DNA from: JAPUDQ01 sp964535835
GTDB taxonomy: Bacteria > Patescibacteriota > Saccharimonadia > Saccharimonadales > Saccharimonadaceae
NCBI GenBank assembly: GCA_964535835.1
Contig: CAZHUZ010000017.1
Coordinates: 1 to 14,714, forward strand
Direction of reading: 5' to 3'
Length of the DNA stretch: 14,714 nt
The position numbers and the translations under genes are program-made. Positions within the stretch are counted from its first letter, which is position 1. The number at the start of each line of letters is the position of its first letter. Shown here piece after piece: positions 6,472-14,094 of this stretch. The notes under the pieces are model-generated. The model was not told the DNA's origin. It saw only the letters and a list, made by a program, of their open reading frames with translations, and ran no database searches.

Positions 6472-7197
6472 TTAGTTTGTAAATTCTTCAAATGGATCTT
6501 GAATATACCGTGCAGGCACAAATACATCTTCGAATTGTCTAGCAAGACTATTTCGAGCAATGTGAAGTGGACGCATCATTTCTTCTGGAAACATGGCTTC
6601 AAAACGATTTTTCATTTTCGTCTGTGTACTAACAAGTTGTTCGAGGCTGTATGTCGCATAGTCCTCGTGCATGACTTGTGAACCAGGACCTAGGATGTCA
6701 ACGATGAGAGGCATGAATTTGTCGATCAAGCGAACAAAGCGGGCTTCGGGCAAGTCTTGCTCTTCATACGCCTGGAGTAGCAGACCTGTTTTTCTGGGTA
6801 GCCGCGATAACAGACGATCGAGTACAGCATGTTCAGCGGCGGCTTTAGCTGCAAGCTGTTCATCACTAATACCAAAAGTAGCAACATCACCACTCTCAGT
6901 TTCAAGCTCAAGTAAGTCATGGACAATTGAAAATTGTGTGATGAGGCCATTGTCTAGGTGTGGGAAGTATTCTGCAGCAATTTCTGTTGCAACAAGGGCT
7001 AACATATAACTGTGCTCAGCATCGTTTTCGCGAGTCTCTGCCGTATAGCGCGGTACACGTTCGACAGCGGCAAATCGCATCGCAATATCTCCTAGGTTGA
7101 GACTGATGTGATGCGATCCGGCTACGATATCTTCGACGGTATGTGTTGGGTAATATTGCTCAAATCCAGCAGTATGCGCACGTATTTGTTCGCTCAT
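6472..7197 (-). CDS. HD-domain phosphohydrolase (YfbR/5'-deoxynucleotidase-like)
   Basis: A 241-residue HD-superfamily metal-dependent phosphohydrolase. The four HD ligands are visible: H62 in ENDAEHSYMLA, H93-D94 in VHDLLELE, and D159 in RLIDKFMPL. The order and spacing (VERVPR, ENDAEHS, HDLLE, ESGDV) resemble YfbR-type 5'-deoxynucleotidases, which dephosphorylate dNMPs; E97 is in the usual position after HD. Specificity is an inference. A ribosome site AAAGG lies about ten bases before the ATG. It is divergent from the winged-helix/Nudix gene across a 114-base region containing two perfect palindromes, and the two may be co-regulated. Confidence 0.8.
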   Translation of the reverse strand: MSEQIRAHTAGFEQYYPTHTVEDIVAGSHHISLNLGDIAMRFAAVERVPRYTAETRENDAEHSYMLALVATEIAAEYFPHLDNGLITQFSIVHDLLELETESGDVATFGISDEQLAAKAAAEHAVLDRLLSRLPRKTGLLLQAYEEQDLPEARFVRLIDKFMPLIVDILGPGSQVMHEDYATYSLEQLVSTQTKMKNRFEAMFPEEMMRPLHIARNSLARQFEDVFVPARYIQDPFEEFTN

Positions 7198-7258
7198 AGA
7201 TATGACCTTTCGAATTAACTAACTGATTACATACTGACTATAAGTTGAACGAAGTTGT

Positions 7259-7277
7259 AATTATAGTGAGTATAATT
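7259..7277. promoter_or_regulatory. Palindromic divergent -10 region (HD / Nudix-like genes)
   Basis: AATTATA-GTGAG-TATAATT is a perfect 7+7 inverted repeat. Each arm contains a TATAAT, one per strand (7271-7276 plus, 7260-7265 minus), so it could serve as a back-to-back -10 for both flanking genes. TTGAAC (7245-7250) is a possible plus-strand -35, but at 20 bases it is too far away. Confidence 0.45.
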
Positions 7278-7289
7278 TGACTCAAAATA

Positions 7290-7306
7290 ATTTGTACGAT
7301 ACAAAT
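7290..7306. promoter_or_regulatory. Candidate operator upstream of the winged-helix/Nudix gene
   Basis: ATTTGTA-CGA-TACAAAT is a perfect 7+7 inverted repeat five bases before the ATG at 7312. It lies at or just after the expected transcription start. Its centre is 30 bases, close to three helical turns, from the centre of the palindrome at 7259-7277. The adjacent gene encodes a winged helix, so autoregulation is a reasonable inference. Confidence 0.45.
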
Positions 7307-7311
7307 AAACT

Positions 7312-7986
7312 ATGCATGCAGCTTCAAGTCTTCATCACATTCGTAAATATGTACTACGTCAATTGACCATGACAAAATGGGCAAGATTTCGCGATCTCAG
7401 ACCTAAAAATGTTGATAGCAATCTCTATAATTATCATCTCAAAGAATTAATAAAAGATGGATTTGTTGAGCATGATAAGGAAAAAGGCTATCGATTGAGT
7501 CCAATGGGACTTCGATACGTTGATCACATTAGTCTTGAGACATTTGAGCCGCGATGGCAACCAAAGATAGTTACGGTGTTTGTGACGCACGACAAGGTAG
7601 GTAGGGTGCTGATGTGGCCAAAATATAAGCAGCCGTTTATTGATAAGTTTTCGTTACCGAGTGGGAAGATGCATTACGATGATGAATCCGTAGAGTCTGC
7701 CCTGAATCGTGAGTTGAGCTATTTTTTGTCAACTAGACCTAGCAATATCAAGCACGTTGGTGTAATGGAATATAGAGCATTTATCGATGATATTCTCGTC
7801 ACCCATACCATAGCGCATGTGTTTAATGGGGATGTATCTCAGGTTCCTATTCTCAGTGATCGTTTGCATTGGATTGATCTAAAGAGCCTCAAGGATACAG
7901 ACATGTCACCTGGTACAAAACAAACAATTGATGCAGTCAAAAATCATACTACGTTTTTCTTTGAGAAGCATGATATTAATTGGTAG
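7312..7986 (+). CDS. Winged-helix protein with a degenerate Nudix domain
   Basis: 224 residues in two parts. Residues 1-72 read as a winged helix-turn-helix (recognition region SNLYNYHLKELIKDGFVEHD, wing EKGYRLSPMGLRYVD). Residues 84-210 fit a Nudix fold: VTVFVTHDKVGRVLMWPK, then LPSGKMHYDDESVESALNRELSYFLS. The Nudix box should end RExxEExG; here R133-E134 are followed by L135 S136 Y137 F138 L139 S140, so both metal-binding Glu of the EE pair are lost. That favours ligand sensing over hydrolysis, as in NrtR-type regulators, though in NrtR the Nudix domain comes first. The target and ligand are unknown. The stop overlaps the end of the convergent HNH gene by 11 bases. Confidence 0.7.
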   Translation: MHAASSLHHIRKYVLRQLTMTKWARFRDLRPKNVDSNLYNYHLKELIKDGFVEHDKEKGYRLSPMGLRYVDHISLETFEPRWQPKIVTVFVTHDKVGRVLMWPKYKQPFIDKFSLPSGKMHYDDESVESALNRELSYFLSTRPSNIKHVGVMEYRAFIDDILVTHTIAHVFNGDVSQVPILSDRLHWIDLKSLKDTDMSPGTKQTIDAVKNHTTFFFEKHDINW

Positions 7987-8704
7987 GTAGCGTGTCTGGC
8001 AGTTTTTGAGCCGGACATGTCGCGAGTATGGTTGCGGTTGCATCGTATTCGGCACGTGTCATCCATAGTTTATATTTGGTTTTTACGGCAATTTGCCGCG
8101 CCACGTACGGACAGCGATAGGCTTTGTTGGCGGGTAGCCAAGTGGCGGCATCGCCATCACCTTTTGCTTGGTTGGCGTCACCTTGGACGGCGAGCAGATT
8201 GAGCGGATCATTGGCGATTTGATAACGCTCGGCCGGGGTTAGTAACTGGGCTCCTTTTTGCCATGCATCACTCAGTGCGACGACATGGTCGATCTGGATG
8301 TCATCACTTGTATCAGGACCACGCAAAAAGAAAAGTGTCGATGCGGTATATGGATCGATGAGTGTACCGCGCTCGACTTTGCATGTGTTCGGCACAAAGA
8401 CTATATCAGTCAGATCACGAGTCAATATATAATTACGTACATCACAATTCTCGATCTCACCCCACCCATTGCTAAATGCTGCGCGCAGGTAGCCAGTTTT
8501 TGGTGCACGACCTTTTACTTCAAGTTTTGTCAGTGCAACAGCCGCAGGTGATTGATTGACGGGACTTTGTGTCCCTGCAACGACCGGATCATTTTCATGA
8601 TGCAACTGCTGAGCTTGATATGCGCCAATCACAATCACGATGATCACAGCCATCAGCCGACCAACCCTCATGATCTTATGCATACTTACTTTCATCTCCA
8701 CCAT
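7976..8704 (-). CDS. Exported HNH nuclease (DUF1524 / GmrSD C-terminal-like)
   Basis: 242 residues with a basic N-terminus and a hydrophobic segment at about 14-30 (RLMAVIIVIVIGAY), then a low-complexity linker. It is therefore secreted or anchored outside. The catalytic region matches the exported DUF1524/HNH family: IDHVVALSDAW (D139-H140 counted from the first ATG), NDPLNLLAVQGDANQAKGD, WLPANKAYRCPYVARQIAVKTKY. C-x(n)-C pairs (NC..NTC, RCPY..TCP) suit an oxidising compartment. The start is uncertain: in-frame ATGs lie at 8704, 8695 and 8683, with GGTGGAG between the first and the third; 8683 is attractive. Extracellular DNA or RNA breakdown for nucleotide scavenging is the likely role, but a weapon or defence role is not excluded. 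Confidence 0.8.
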   Translation of the reverse strand: MVEMKVSMHKIMRVGRLMAVIIVIVIGAYQAQQLHHENDPVVAGTQSPVNQSPAAVALTKLEVKGRAPKTGYLRAAFSNGWGEIENCDVRNYILTRDLTDIVFVPNTCKVERGTLIDPYTASTLFFLRGPDTSDDIQIDHVVALSDAWQKGAQLLTPAERYQIANDPLNLLAVQGDANQAKGDGDAATWLPANKAYRCPYVARQIAVKTKYKLWMTRAEYDATATILATCPAQKLPDTLPTN

Positions 8705-8749
8705 TGCAACAGATCGAAGCTGATTTGTAAAAAGCTTGTGATTATTTGT

Positions 8750-8755
8750 TATGAT
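8750..8755 (+). promoter_or_regulatory. Candidate -10 of the GH13 gene, leaderless geometry
   Basis: TATGAT ends six bases before the ATG at 8762. TTGTAA (8725-8730) lies 19 bases upstream as a possible -35. The same region contains a four-codon reading frame (8751-8765, MMDV) whose stop overlaps the gene's ATG, probably by chance. Confidence 0.3.
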
Positions 8756-8761
8756 GGATGT

Positions 8762-10320
8762 ATGAAGCCATGGCGTGATACCAATGCGATTTATCAGATT
8801 TATCCTCGTAGTTTTTATGATACAAATGCCGATGGTGTCGGCGATCTTCGTGGCATAATTGAAAAACTAGACTATATCAAAGACGTGTTAGTAATCGATG
8901 CAATCTGGATGTCGCCAATTTATTGCTCACCGATGGCGGATTATGGCTATGATGTTTCAGACTATCGAAACATCGATCCAGTTTTTGGGACGCTCGATGA
9001 TTTCAAGGAATTGCTTGAGCAGGCACATCAACGAGGAATTCGTGTAATGATGGATATCGTGCCGAACCATACATCTGAACAGCATGCATGGTTTCAGGAA
9101 TCACGGGCTAGTCGGGATAATCCAAAACGTGATTGGTACGTTTGGCGTGATGCAAAATCAGACGGCACCCCTCCAAACAATTGGTTGAGCCAATCGGGTG
9201 GTCCTGCATGGACGCTTGATGAGACGACGGGGCAATATTATCTCCATAGTTTTATGCCAGAACAACCCGATCTCAACTGGGAAAATCCTATGGTTCGTGA
9301 AGCGATGAAAGATGTTATGCGCTACTGGTATGATATGGGCGTTGATGGTTTTCGAGTTGATGCTGTATGGGGATTGTCAAAAGATCCTCATCTCACAGAT
9401 GATCCGCGCAATCCAGAATTTGAGGGAAGTCCAAACGAATACGGCTACTATATCCATCGCTCATGCAAGCAGGGTCCGCATTTTATCGAGCGGCTCAGTG
9501 AGATCGTCGATGTGGCAAAAGAATACCAGGATCGGTTTGTCATATTTGAGTACTATCCTGATGACAAGCTCGGTGACATCATGCAACAGTACCGCGAAGT
9601 GTATGCGATTGATCCCAGTGTAGCGGCGTCCTTTTTCTTTGAAGGGTTTCGTCAGCCATGGAACGCCGCACAGTTTGGCACGATCTATCATGAATTTTTC
9701 GCTAGTCTCGCTGAGGGTGCGCTACCAGCAAGTAGTATCAGTAATCATGACCAGCCGCGCATCGCATCGAGACTTGATGCTGAACGTGCACGAATCATGG
9801 CGATGATGCAACTGACACTGCCTGGCCTGCCACTAGTGTACTATGGCGATGAGATCGGTATGGAGGACGTCGTGCTGACGGCCGATGAAGTGCGTGATCA
9901 GTTTGATGCTGCGACTGGCACGTTTGGCGGGCGTGATCCCGAGCGGACGCCGATGCAGTGGGATGCGACTCAATATGCTGGCTTTAGCACCGTCAAACCA
10001 TGGTTGCCCGTCAGCCCAAATCACACGACGATAAATGTCGATGCACAGCTACGTGATGATGATTCAATTTTGACACTTCATCGATGGCTGATCCAGCTCC
10101 GATCGGAGAGTGAGACGATCCGTCGCGGATGGTTTGAGACAATCGATGTCAACAACGGCTACGTGTTTGCGTTTAAACGCAGTAGCGATGCGGAGCGATA
10201 CTACATCGTGCTCAATTTTGACAATCATGAGCAACGTGTTCAACTGCCCGAATCATGTGCAGTTGTACGCTCTAGCCATACATATGACACGGTAGAAATT
10301 GCCGGAGATAATTCGTTGAC
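8762..10320 (+). CDS. GH13 alpha-glucosidase / oligo-1,6-glucosidase, 3' end lost in gap
   Basis: Retaining glycoside hydrolase of family 13, hydrolysing alpha-glucosidic bonds of short malto- or isomalto-oligosaccharides. Conserved regions in order: DIVPNHT (98-104, H103), the subfamily marker QPDLNWENP, GFRVDAVWG with nucleophile D200, FVIFEYYP with acid/base E263, and SNHDQPR with D330. The start MKPWRDTNAIYQIYPRSF is typical for the family, so the upstream in-frame extension from 8552 is rejected. There is no signal peptide, so it acts in the cytoplasm. 519 residues are visible; relatives have roughly 530-560, so only the tail of the C-terminal beta domain is missing in the N run. Trehalose synthase or sucrose-active relatives are less likely alternatives. 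Confidence 0.9.
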
Positions 10321-10420
10321 NNNNNNNNNNNNNNNNNNNNNNNNNNNNNNNNNNNNNNNNNNNNNNNNNNNNNNNNNNNNNNNNNNNNNNNNNNNNNNNN
10401 NNNNNNNNNNNNNNNNNNNN
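10321..10420. other. Assembly gap (100 N)
   Basis: Exactly 100 undetermined bases, a conventional scaffold-gap length, so the true size is unknown. It covers the 3' ends of the GH13 gene and of rarA, which converge here. Frames that run through the N block are not real. Confidence 0.99.
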
Positions 10421-11550
10421 TTAGGGTGTTTGAAGCCTGATTCCCATTTAGTGCCTTTGCTATAGCCGAGATCTTTCATGAGCTTAGTCGGGGCATTGCG
10501 CAGATGCAACGGCACGGCAGAGTCGGGATGAGTTTTTGCGAGTTGTTTTGATTCGTTCATCAAATCGGTGATTTCACGGGATTTTTGTGAGCGAGCGAGG
10601 GCTATGGCGCAGTGGTAGAGCGAATAGTTTGACTCGGGCATACCGATACGCTCAACTGCTTGAAAGGTAGCGACGGCGAGTGCCAGTGCGCCGTTGCCAG
10701 CCAACCCGATATCTTCACTGGCAAATATCACCATACGCCGAGCAATAAATTTTGGGTCTTCACCCGCGTCAATCATGCGCGAGAGGTAGTACAGCGTTGC
10801 GGTTACATCACTACCGCGCATACTTTTGATAAACGCTGATATCACGTCGTAATGCATATCTCCTTTTTTGTCATAGCCAGGGATTTTTTTCTGCGCGGCT
10901 GTCGTGACGATGTCGGGAGTGACTTTGTTGCTCAGCCCGAGCGCAACCTCGAGATTACCGAGCGCCAGTCTGGCATCGCCACCCGATAGTTCTGCCAGTA
11001 GATCAATTGCGCTAGCTGATACGCGTTTTGATGCTTTTTCACTTCGGATGGCATTTTTTAAGATAGCAATTATATCTGATTTACTGAGCGGCTCGAGCAC
11101 GAGTACGCGTGAGCGAGAGAGTAATGGAGTGATGATCTCAAAGCTGGGATTTTCGGTAGTAGCGCCGATCAACGTGATGAGGCCAGACTCGACATGCGGC
11201 AAAAATGCGTCTTGCTGGGCTTTATTAAATCGATGGATTTCATCGACAAATAAAATCGTACGTAGTTTTAGATTCCAGTTTTGCTTGGCGTGTTCGACTA
11301 CCTGCAACACATCTTTTTTGCCAGCTGTGACCGCGCTCATTTCGACAAATTCAGCCTCTAGCTCACGAGCGAGTATGCGAGCAAGCGTCGTTTTGCCAGT
11401 ACCTGGCGGACCCCAGAGTATAAGACTAGTGGGCTGTTTGGTCTCAATGATGCGGCGCAACAAACCTTTATCACCGGCAATATGAATTTGCCCGACAACA
11501 TCATCGAGCGATTGAGGCCTCATTTTCTCCGCTAGTGGTATGCGTGACAT
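10421..11550 (-). CDS. rarA: Replication-associated recombination protein RarA (MgsA/WRNIP1 family), 3' end lost in gap
   Basis: Clamp-loader-like AAA+ ATPase that acts at stalled replication forks. Walker A GPPGTGKTT is at 47-55, Walker B VDEIHRFNKAQQDAFLPHVESG with D103-E104, and sensor 1 GATTENPSFE with N134. LLSRSRV at 143-149 carries the expected arginine finger. The C-terminal tetramerisation region is recognisable from KKGDMHYDVISAFIKSMRGSD, ARRMVIFASEDIGLA and PLHLRNAPTKLMKDLGY. About 376 residues are seen before the gap; the family is about 430-450 long. The ATG has no ribosome site; a perfect TATAAT ends seven bases upstream, overlapping the stop codon of the membrane-protein gene behind it. 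Confidence 0.96.
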
Positions 11551-11557
11551 ATATAGT

Positions 11558-11563
11558 ATTATA
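11558..11563 (-). promoter_or_regulatory. Candidate -10 of rarA, leaderless geometry
   Basis: On the minus strand TATAAT is followed by ACTATAT and the rarA ATG. The hexamer overlaps the TAA stop of the upstream gene (11559-11561). No clear -35 is visible. rarA could also be read from the upstream gene's transcript, but there is no ribosome site for that. Confidence 0.4.
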
Positions 11564-12275
11564 CGCGACTAACAACGATGTAGATGATGCGAAGAACAAT
11601 CAGGTAGATAACCCATCCGATCGCAACACGTATCCAGCTGTTTAGGTCAGATGGTAGTGCATAAACTGTACAGAATAGTGCCAATACCGCAGGCGAATTT
11701 TGAACGACGACATGGGATAGTGTACGCAGGCTTCGTCTTGCCTCGATGACTGCAAATATCCCACTGAAAGGAAACGTAACTACAACTGCCTGCAATAAGT
11801 CCTTGAGTCTCAAAAGCACAAACCCAATACTTGCTGCGCCAAATGCTTTCGTAGCAGGTGAAATAGTGTCGCGTTTGGTAGACTCAGGCACACTAGGATG
11901 CTTATACGCTTTCATGTAGATTATATAACCTGCTAAAAACATAATCACTGTCAGCCAAAAATCAATGTGCCAGGTATGAAGGATTACAAACCCCAATCCG
12001 ACGTAGGTGAGAGTTGCAAGAATATCAGCCACGAGGATATGGAATTTACGAAGATTATATAGATAGTACGTAAGCCACAGTGTGCTAATAACGAGCGCAA
12101 GACTTGCGATATTTTTTGAAGTAATATGAGCACCAGTTGCAAGCATTGTGACTGTAATAGGAAGCGGCAGACTGAAAACGAGCGCTTTTGTCTTCGGATT
12201 TTGTATAGCTGCCATTGTACCGATAATAAGGCCGAGAGTAATTGCATACATAGCATCAATGAAGATTGGCGTCAT
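11559..12275 (-). CDS. Polytopic membrane protein of unknown function
   Basis: 238 residues, strongly hydrophobic, with about seven or eight membrane segments (roughly 5-25, 31-50, 55-73, 78-100, 104-123, 147-178, 193-207, 214-236). I do not recognise the family with confidence. The segments around SLPLPITVTM (35-44) and TFPFSGIFAV (167-176) faintly resemble GlpM/DUF3147-type proteins and occupy matching places 132 residues apart, which suggests an internal duplication. The central hydrophilic loop (123-143, KHPSVPESTKRD) would separate the halves. It lies upstream of rarA with eight bases between them and is divergent from ddl with only 20 bases between the ATGs. Confidence 0.65.
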   Translation of the reverse strand: MTPIFIDAMYAITLGLIIGTMAAIQNPKTKALVFSLPLPITVTMLATGAHITSKNIASLALVISTLWLTYYLYNLRKFHILVADILATLTYVGLGFVILHTWHIDFWLTVIMFLAGYIIYMKAYKHPSVPESTKRDTISPATKAFGAASIGFVLLRLKDLLQAVVVTFPFSGIFAVIEARRSLRTLSHVVVQNSPAVLALFCTVYALPSDLNSWIRVAIGWVIYLIVLRIIYIVVSRV

Positions 12276-12281
12276 ATCTAT

Positions 12282-12289
12282 AGTATACT
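12282..12289. promoter_or_regulatory. Shared palindromic -10 for divergent membrane-protein gene and ddl
   Basis: AGTATACT is its own reverse complement and provides TATACT on both strands (12284-12289 plus, 12282-12287 minus). In each direction exactly six bases separate the hexamer from an ATG (12296 plus, 12275 minus). Both transcripts would therefore start at or next to the start codon, and polymerase could not occupy both promoters at once. Confidence 0.5.
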
Positions 12290-12295
12290 GGAGCT

Positions 12296-13312
12296 ATGAC
12301 AAAACTATCCGTACTGTTAGTGTATGGTGGTCAATCTTCTGAACATGATGTTTCGATTAAGAGTGCGCACAATGTCTATGCTGCTCTCGATGATGAAAAA
12401 TACGATGTTCATCTCGCATATATCGATCGATATGGCAAATGGTGGCTAGCGGAGTCGATAGATAGTACTCACGCCGGTAGGCCGCAATTGTTTCCAGCAT
12501 TAGGCCAAAAGCAATTCCTCGTGATACCGGGAAACACGGCATTAAAAGTAGATGTGGCCCTCCCGATACTTCATGGTACGTATGGCGAAGATGGCACAGC
12601 CCAGGGACTTTTTGAGCTAATGCATATTCCCTACGCTGGACCGAGTGTGATTTGTGCGGCGGTCACAATGGACAAAGACATGACAAAACGATTGTTACGC
12701 GATGCCGGTATACCAACGGTGCCGTGGAAGACATGGCGGGTACACAATCACAAACCGCAGTATCAAGATATTATCGAGGAGCTCGGTGATGTCGTGTTTG
12801 TCAAACCAGCTAGCGCTGGATCATCGGTCGGCGTGAGTAAGGTCTGTAATGCTCATGACTGGGAAGGTGTCCTCGATAAAGCATCACTCCATAGTGAAGT
12901 CGTACTGATCGAAAAGGCGATTACGGCGCGTGAAATCGAGGTTGCAGTACTTGGCAATGACGATCCTCGCGTGAGTGGTCTCGGCGAGATTATTCCTGGA
13001 GATGAGTTTTACAGCTATAATGACAAGTATTCGTCAGCCAGCACGTCTCGTACGATCGTACCTGCAGGTATCGATGATGAGATTGCCAAACAAATACATG
13101 AGTATGCGCTGCGAGCGTATCAAGTCACTGAATGCCGTGGTATGGCGCGCGTCGATTTCTTTGTCGATGACAATGACTCGATATACCTCAACGAGATAAA
13201 TAGTATACCGGGGTTTACAAATATCAGTATGTATCCGAAGCTGTGGCAAGAAATGGGCGTGAGATATCCAGAATTGATTGATCAGCTCATCTCGCTCGCT
13301 CTTGAGAAATGA
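12296..13312 (+). CDS. ddl: D-alanine--D-alanine ligase
   Basis: ATP-grasp ligase making the D-Ala-D-Ala dipeptide for peptidoglycan precursors in the cytoplasm. At 338 residues it is of normal length. The N-terminal GGQSSEHDVS carries E16, the D-Ala-binding Glu. HGTYGEDGTAQGLFE and the segment from MDKDMTKRLLRDAGIP lead into the ATP-grasp domain with VFVKPASAGSSVGV. The omega-loop sequence YSYNDKY keeps Y245, as expected for D-Ala-D-Ala rather than D-Ala-D-lactate enzymes. The metal and product site NEINSIPGFTNISMYP is complete. Its presence shows that the organism makes or finishes its own wall peptides. It stands 38 bases upstream of the slipin gene, which has its own ribosome site. Confidence 0.96.
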   Translation: MTKLSVLLVYGGQSSEHDVSIKSAHNVYAALDDEKYDVHLAYIDRYGKWWLAESIDSTHAGRPQLFPALGQKQFLVIPGNTALKVDVALPILHGTYGEDGTAQGLFELMHIPYAGPSVICAAVTMDKDMTKRLLRDAGIPTVPWKTWRVHNHKPQYQDIIEELGDVVFVKPASAGSSVGVSKVCNAHDWEGVLDKASLHSEVVLIEKAITAREIEVAVLGNDDPRVSGLGEIIPGDEFYSYNDKYSSASTSRTIVPAGIDDEIAKQIHEYALRAYQVTECRGMARVDFFVDDNDSIYLNEINSIPGFTNISMYPKLWQEMGVRYPELIDQLISLALEK

Positions 13313-13350
13313 GCTATACTAAGAATACTAGCTAAATAGAGAGGTAAAGC

Positions 13351-14094
13351 ATGGACGCATTTTTTGGTTTCTTGTTCTTCGTCGCAATCATCACAGCAAT
13401 ATCAAGTATTCGCATCATTGACCAGTATGAGCGTGGTGTCGTGCTGACGCTTGGCCGATTTACTGGTATTCGCGAGCCTGGTCTGCGATTTGTCGTGCCG
13501 ATCGTCCAAAAGATGATCAAAGTCGATGTAAGGAGTACGCCGATCGATGTACCTAAACAAGAAGTCATCACCAAAGATAATGTCACCGTTGGTGTTGACG
13601 CTGTCGTGTATTTCCGAGTGATTGACGCACCAAAAGCGGTGCTTGAGACAACGAATTATGTCTATGCGACCAGTCAGTTTGCGCAGGCGGCTTTGCGTGA
13701 TGTCGCGGGCAATGCCGATATGGATGAACTTCTCAGTAAGCGAGACGTTATCTCACAGCAGATCAAAGAAATTGTTGATGCCGAAACTGATAAATGGGGT
13801 ATTGATGTTGAAAATGTTAAAATCCAAAATATCGAATTGCCACAAGACATGAAGCGCGCTATGGCAAAACAAGCCGAAGCTGAGCGCGAACGCCGCGCCA
13901 ATATTATAAATGCTGACGGAGAAAAGGCTGCTGCGCAGACTCTGGCGGAAGCTGCTCAAATATTGTCGACGACTCCTGGCGCTATCAATCTCCGTACGCT
14001 CAATACGCTTGAACGCATCAGCACCGAGCCGTCACAGAAAACAACTTTTCTATTTCCGATCGAATTGATCGATGCCATGCGCGGCAAACATTAA
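13351..14094 (+). CDS. Slipin / stomatin-like SPFH (band 7) membrane protein
   Basis: 247-residue SPFH-domain protein that forms oligomeric membrane scaffolds. A single N-terminal hydrophobic segment (about 3-20) anchors it, followed directly by IIDQYERGVVLTLGRF, the standard start of the band 7 domain. The domain continues through EVITKDNVTVGVDAVVYFRV and LRDVAGNADMDELLSKRD. A charged, coiled-coil-prone stretch (about 168-205, KRAMAKQAEAERERRA) and a short C-terminal hydrophobic part follow. Bacterial slipins often pair with an NfeD protease-like partner; none is seen here. GAGG at 13341-13344, six bases before the ATG, is a strong ribosome site, and TATACT (13315-13320) is a possible -10. 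The stop overlaps the convergent DUF192 gene by four bases. Confidence 0.93.
   Translation: MDAFFGFLFFVAIITAISSIRIIDQYERGVVLTLGRFTGIREPGLRFVVPIVQKMIKVDVRSTPIDVPKQEVITKDNVTVGVDAVVYFRVIDAPKAVLETTNYVYATSQFAQAALRDVAGNADMDELLSKRDVISQQIKEIVDAETDKWGIDVENVKIQNIELPQDMKRAMAKQAEAERERRANIINADGEKAAAQTLAEAAQILSTTPGAINLRTLNTLERISTEPSQKTTFLFPIELIDAMRGKH

Noticed and set aside
10421..10465. Continuation of the GH13 frame beyond the N block
   Set aside because: This stretch encodes the rarA C-terminal region on the minus strand. The apparent continuity comes only from translating N.
10904..11485. 193-codon frame antisense to rarA
   Set aside because: Serine/arginine-rich shadow of the AAA+ gene, with no ribosome site or domain.
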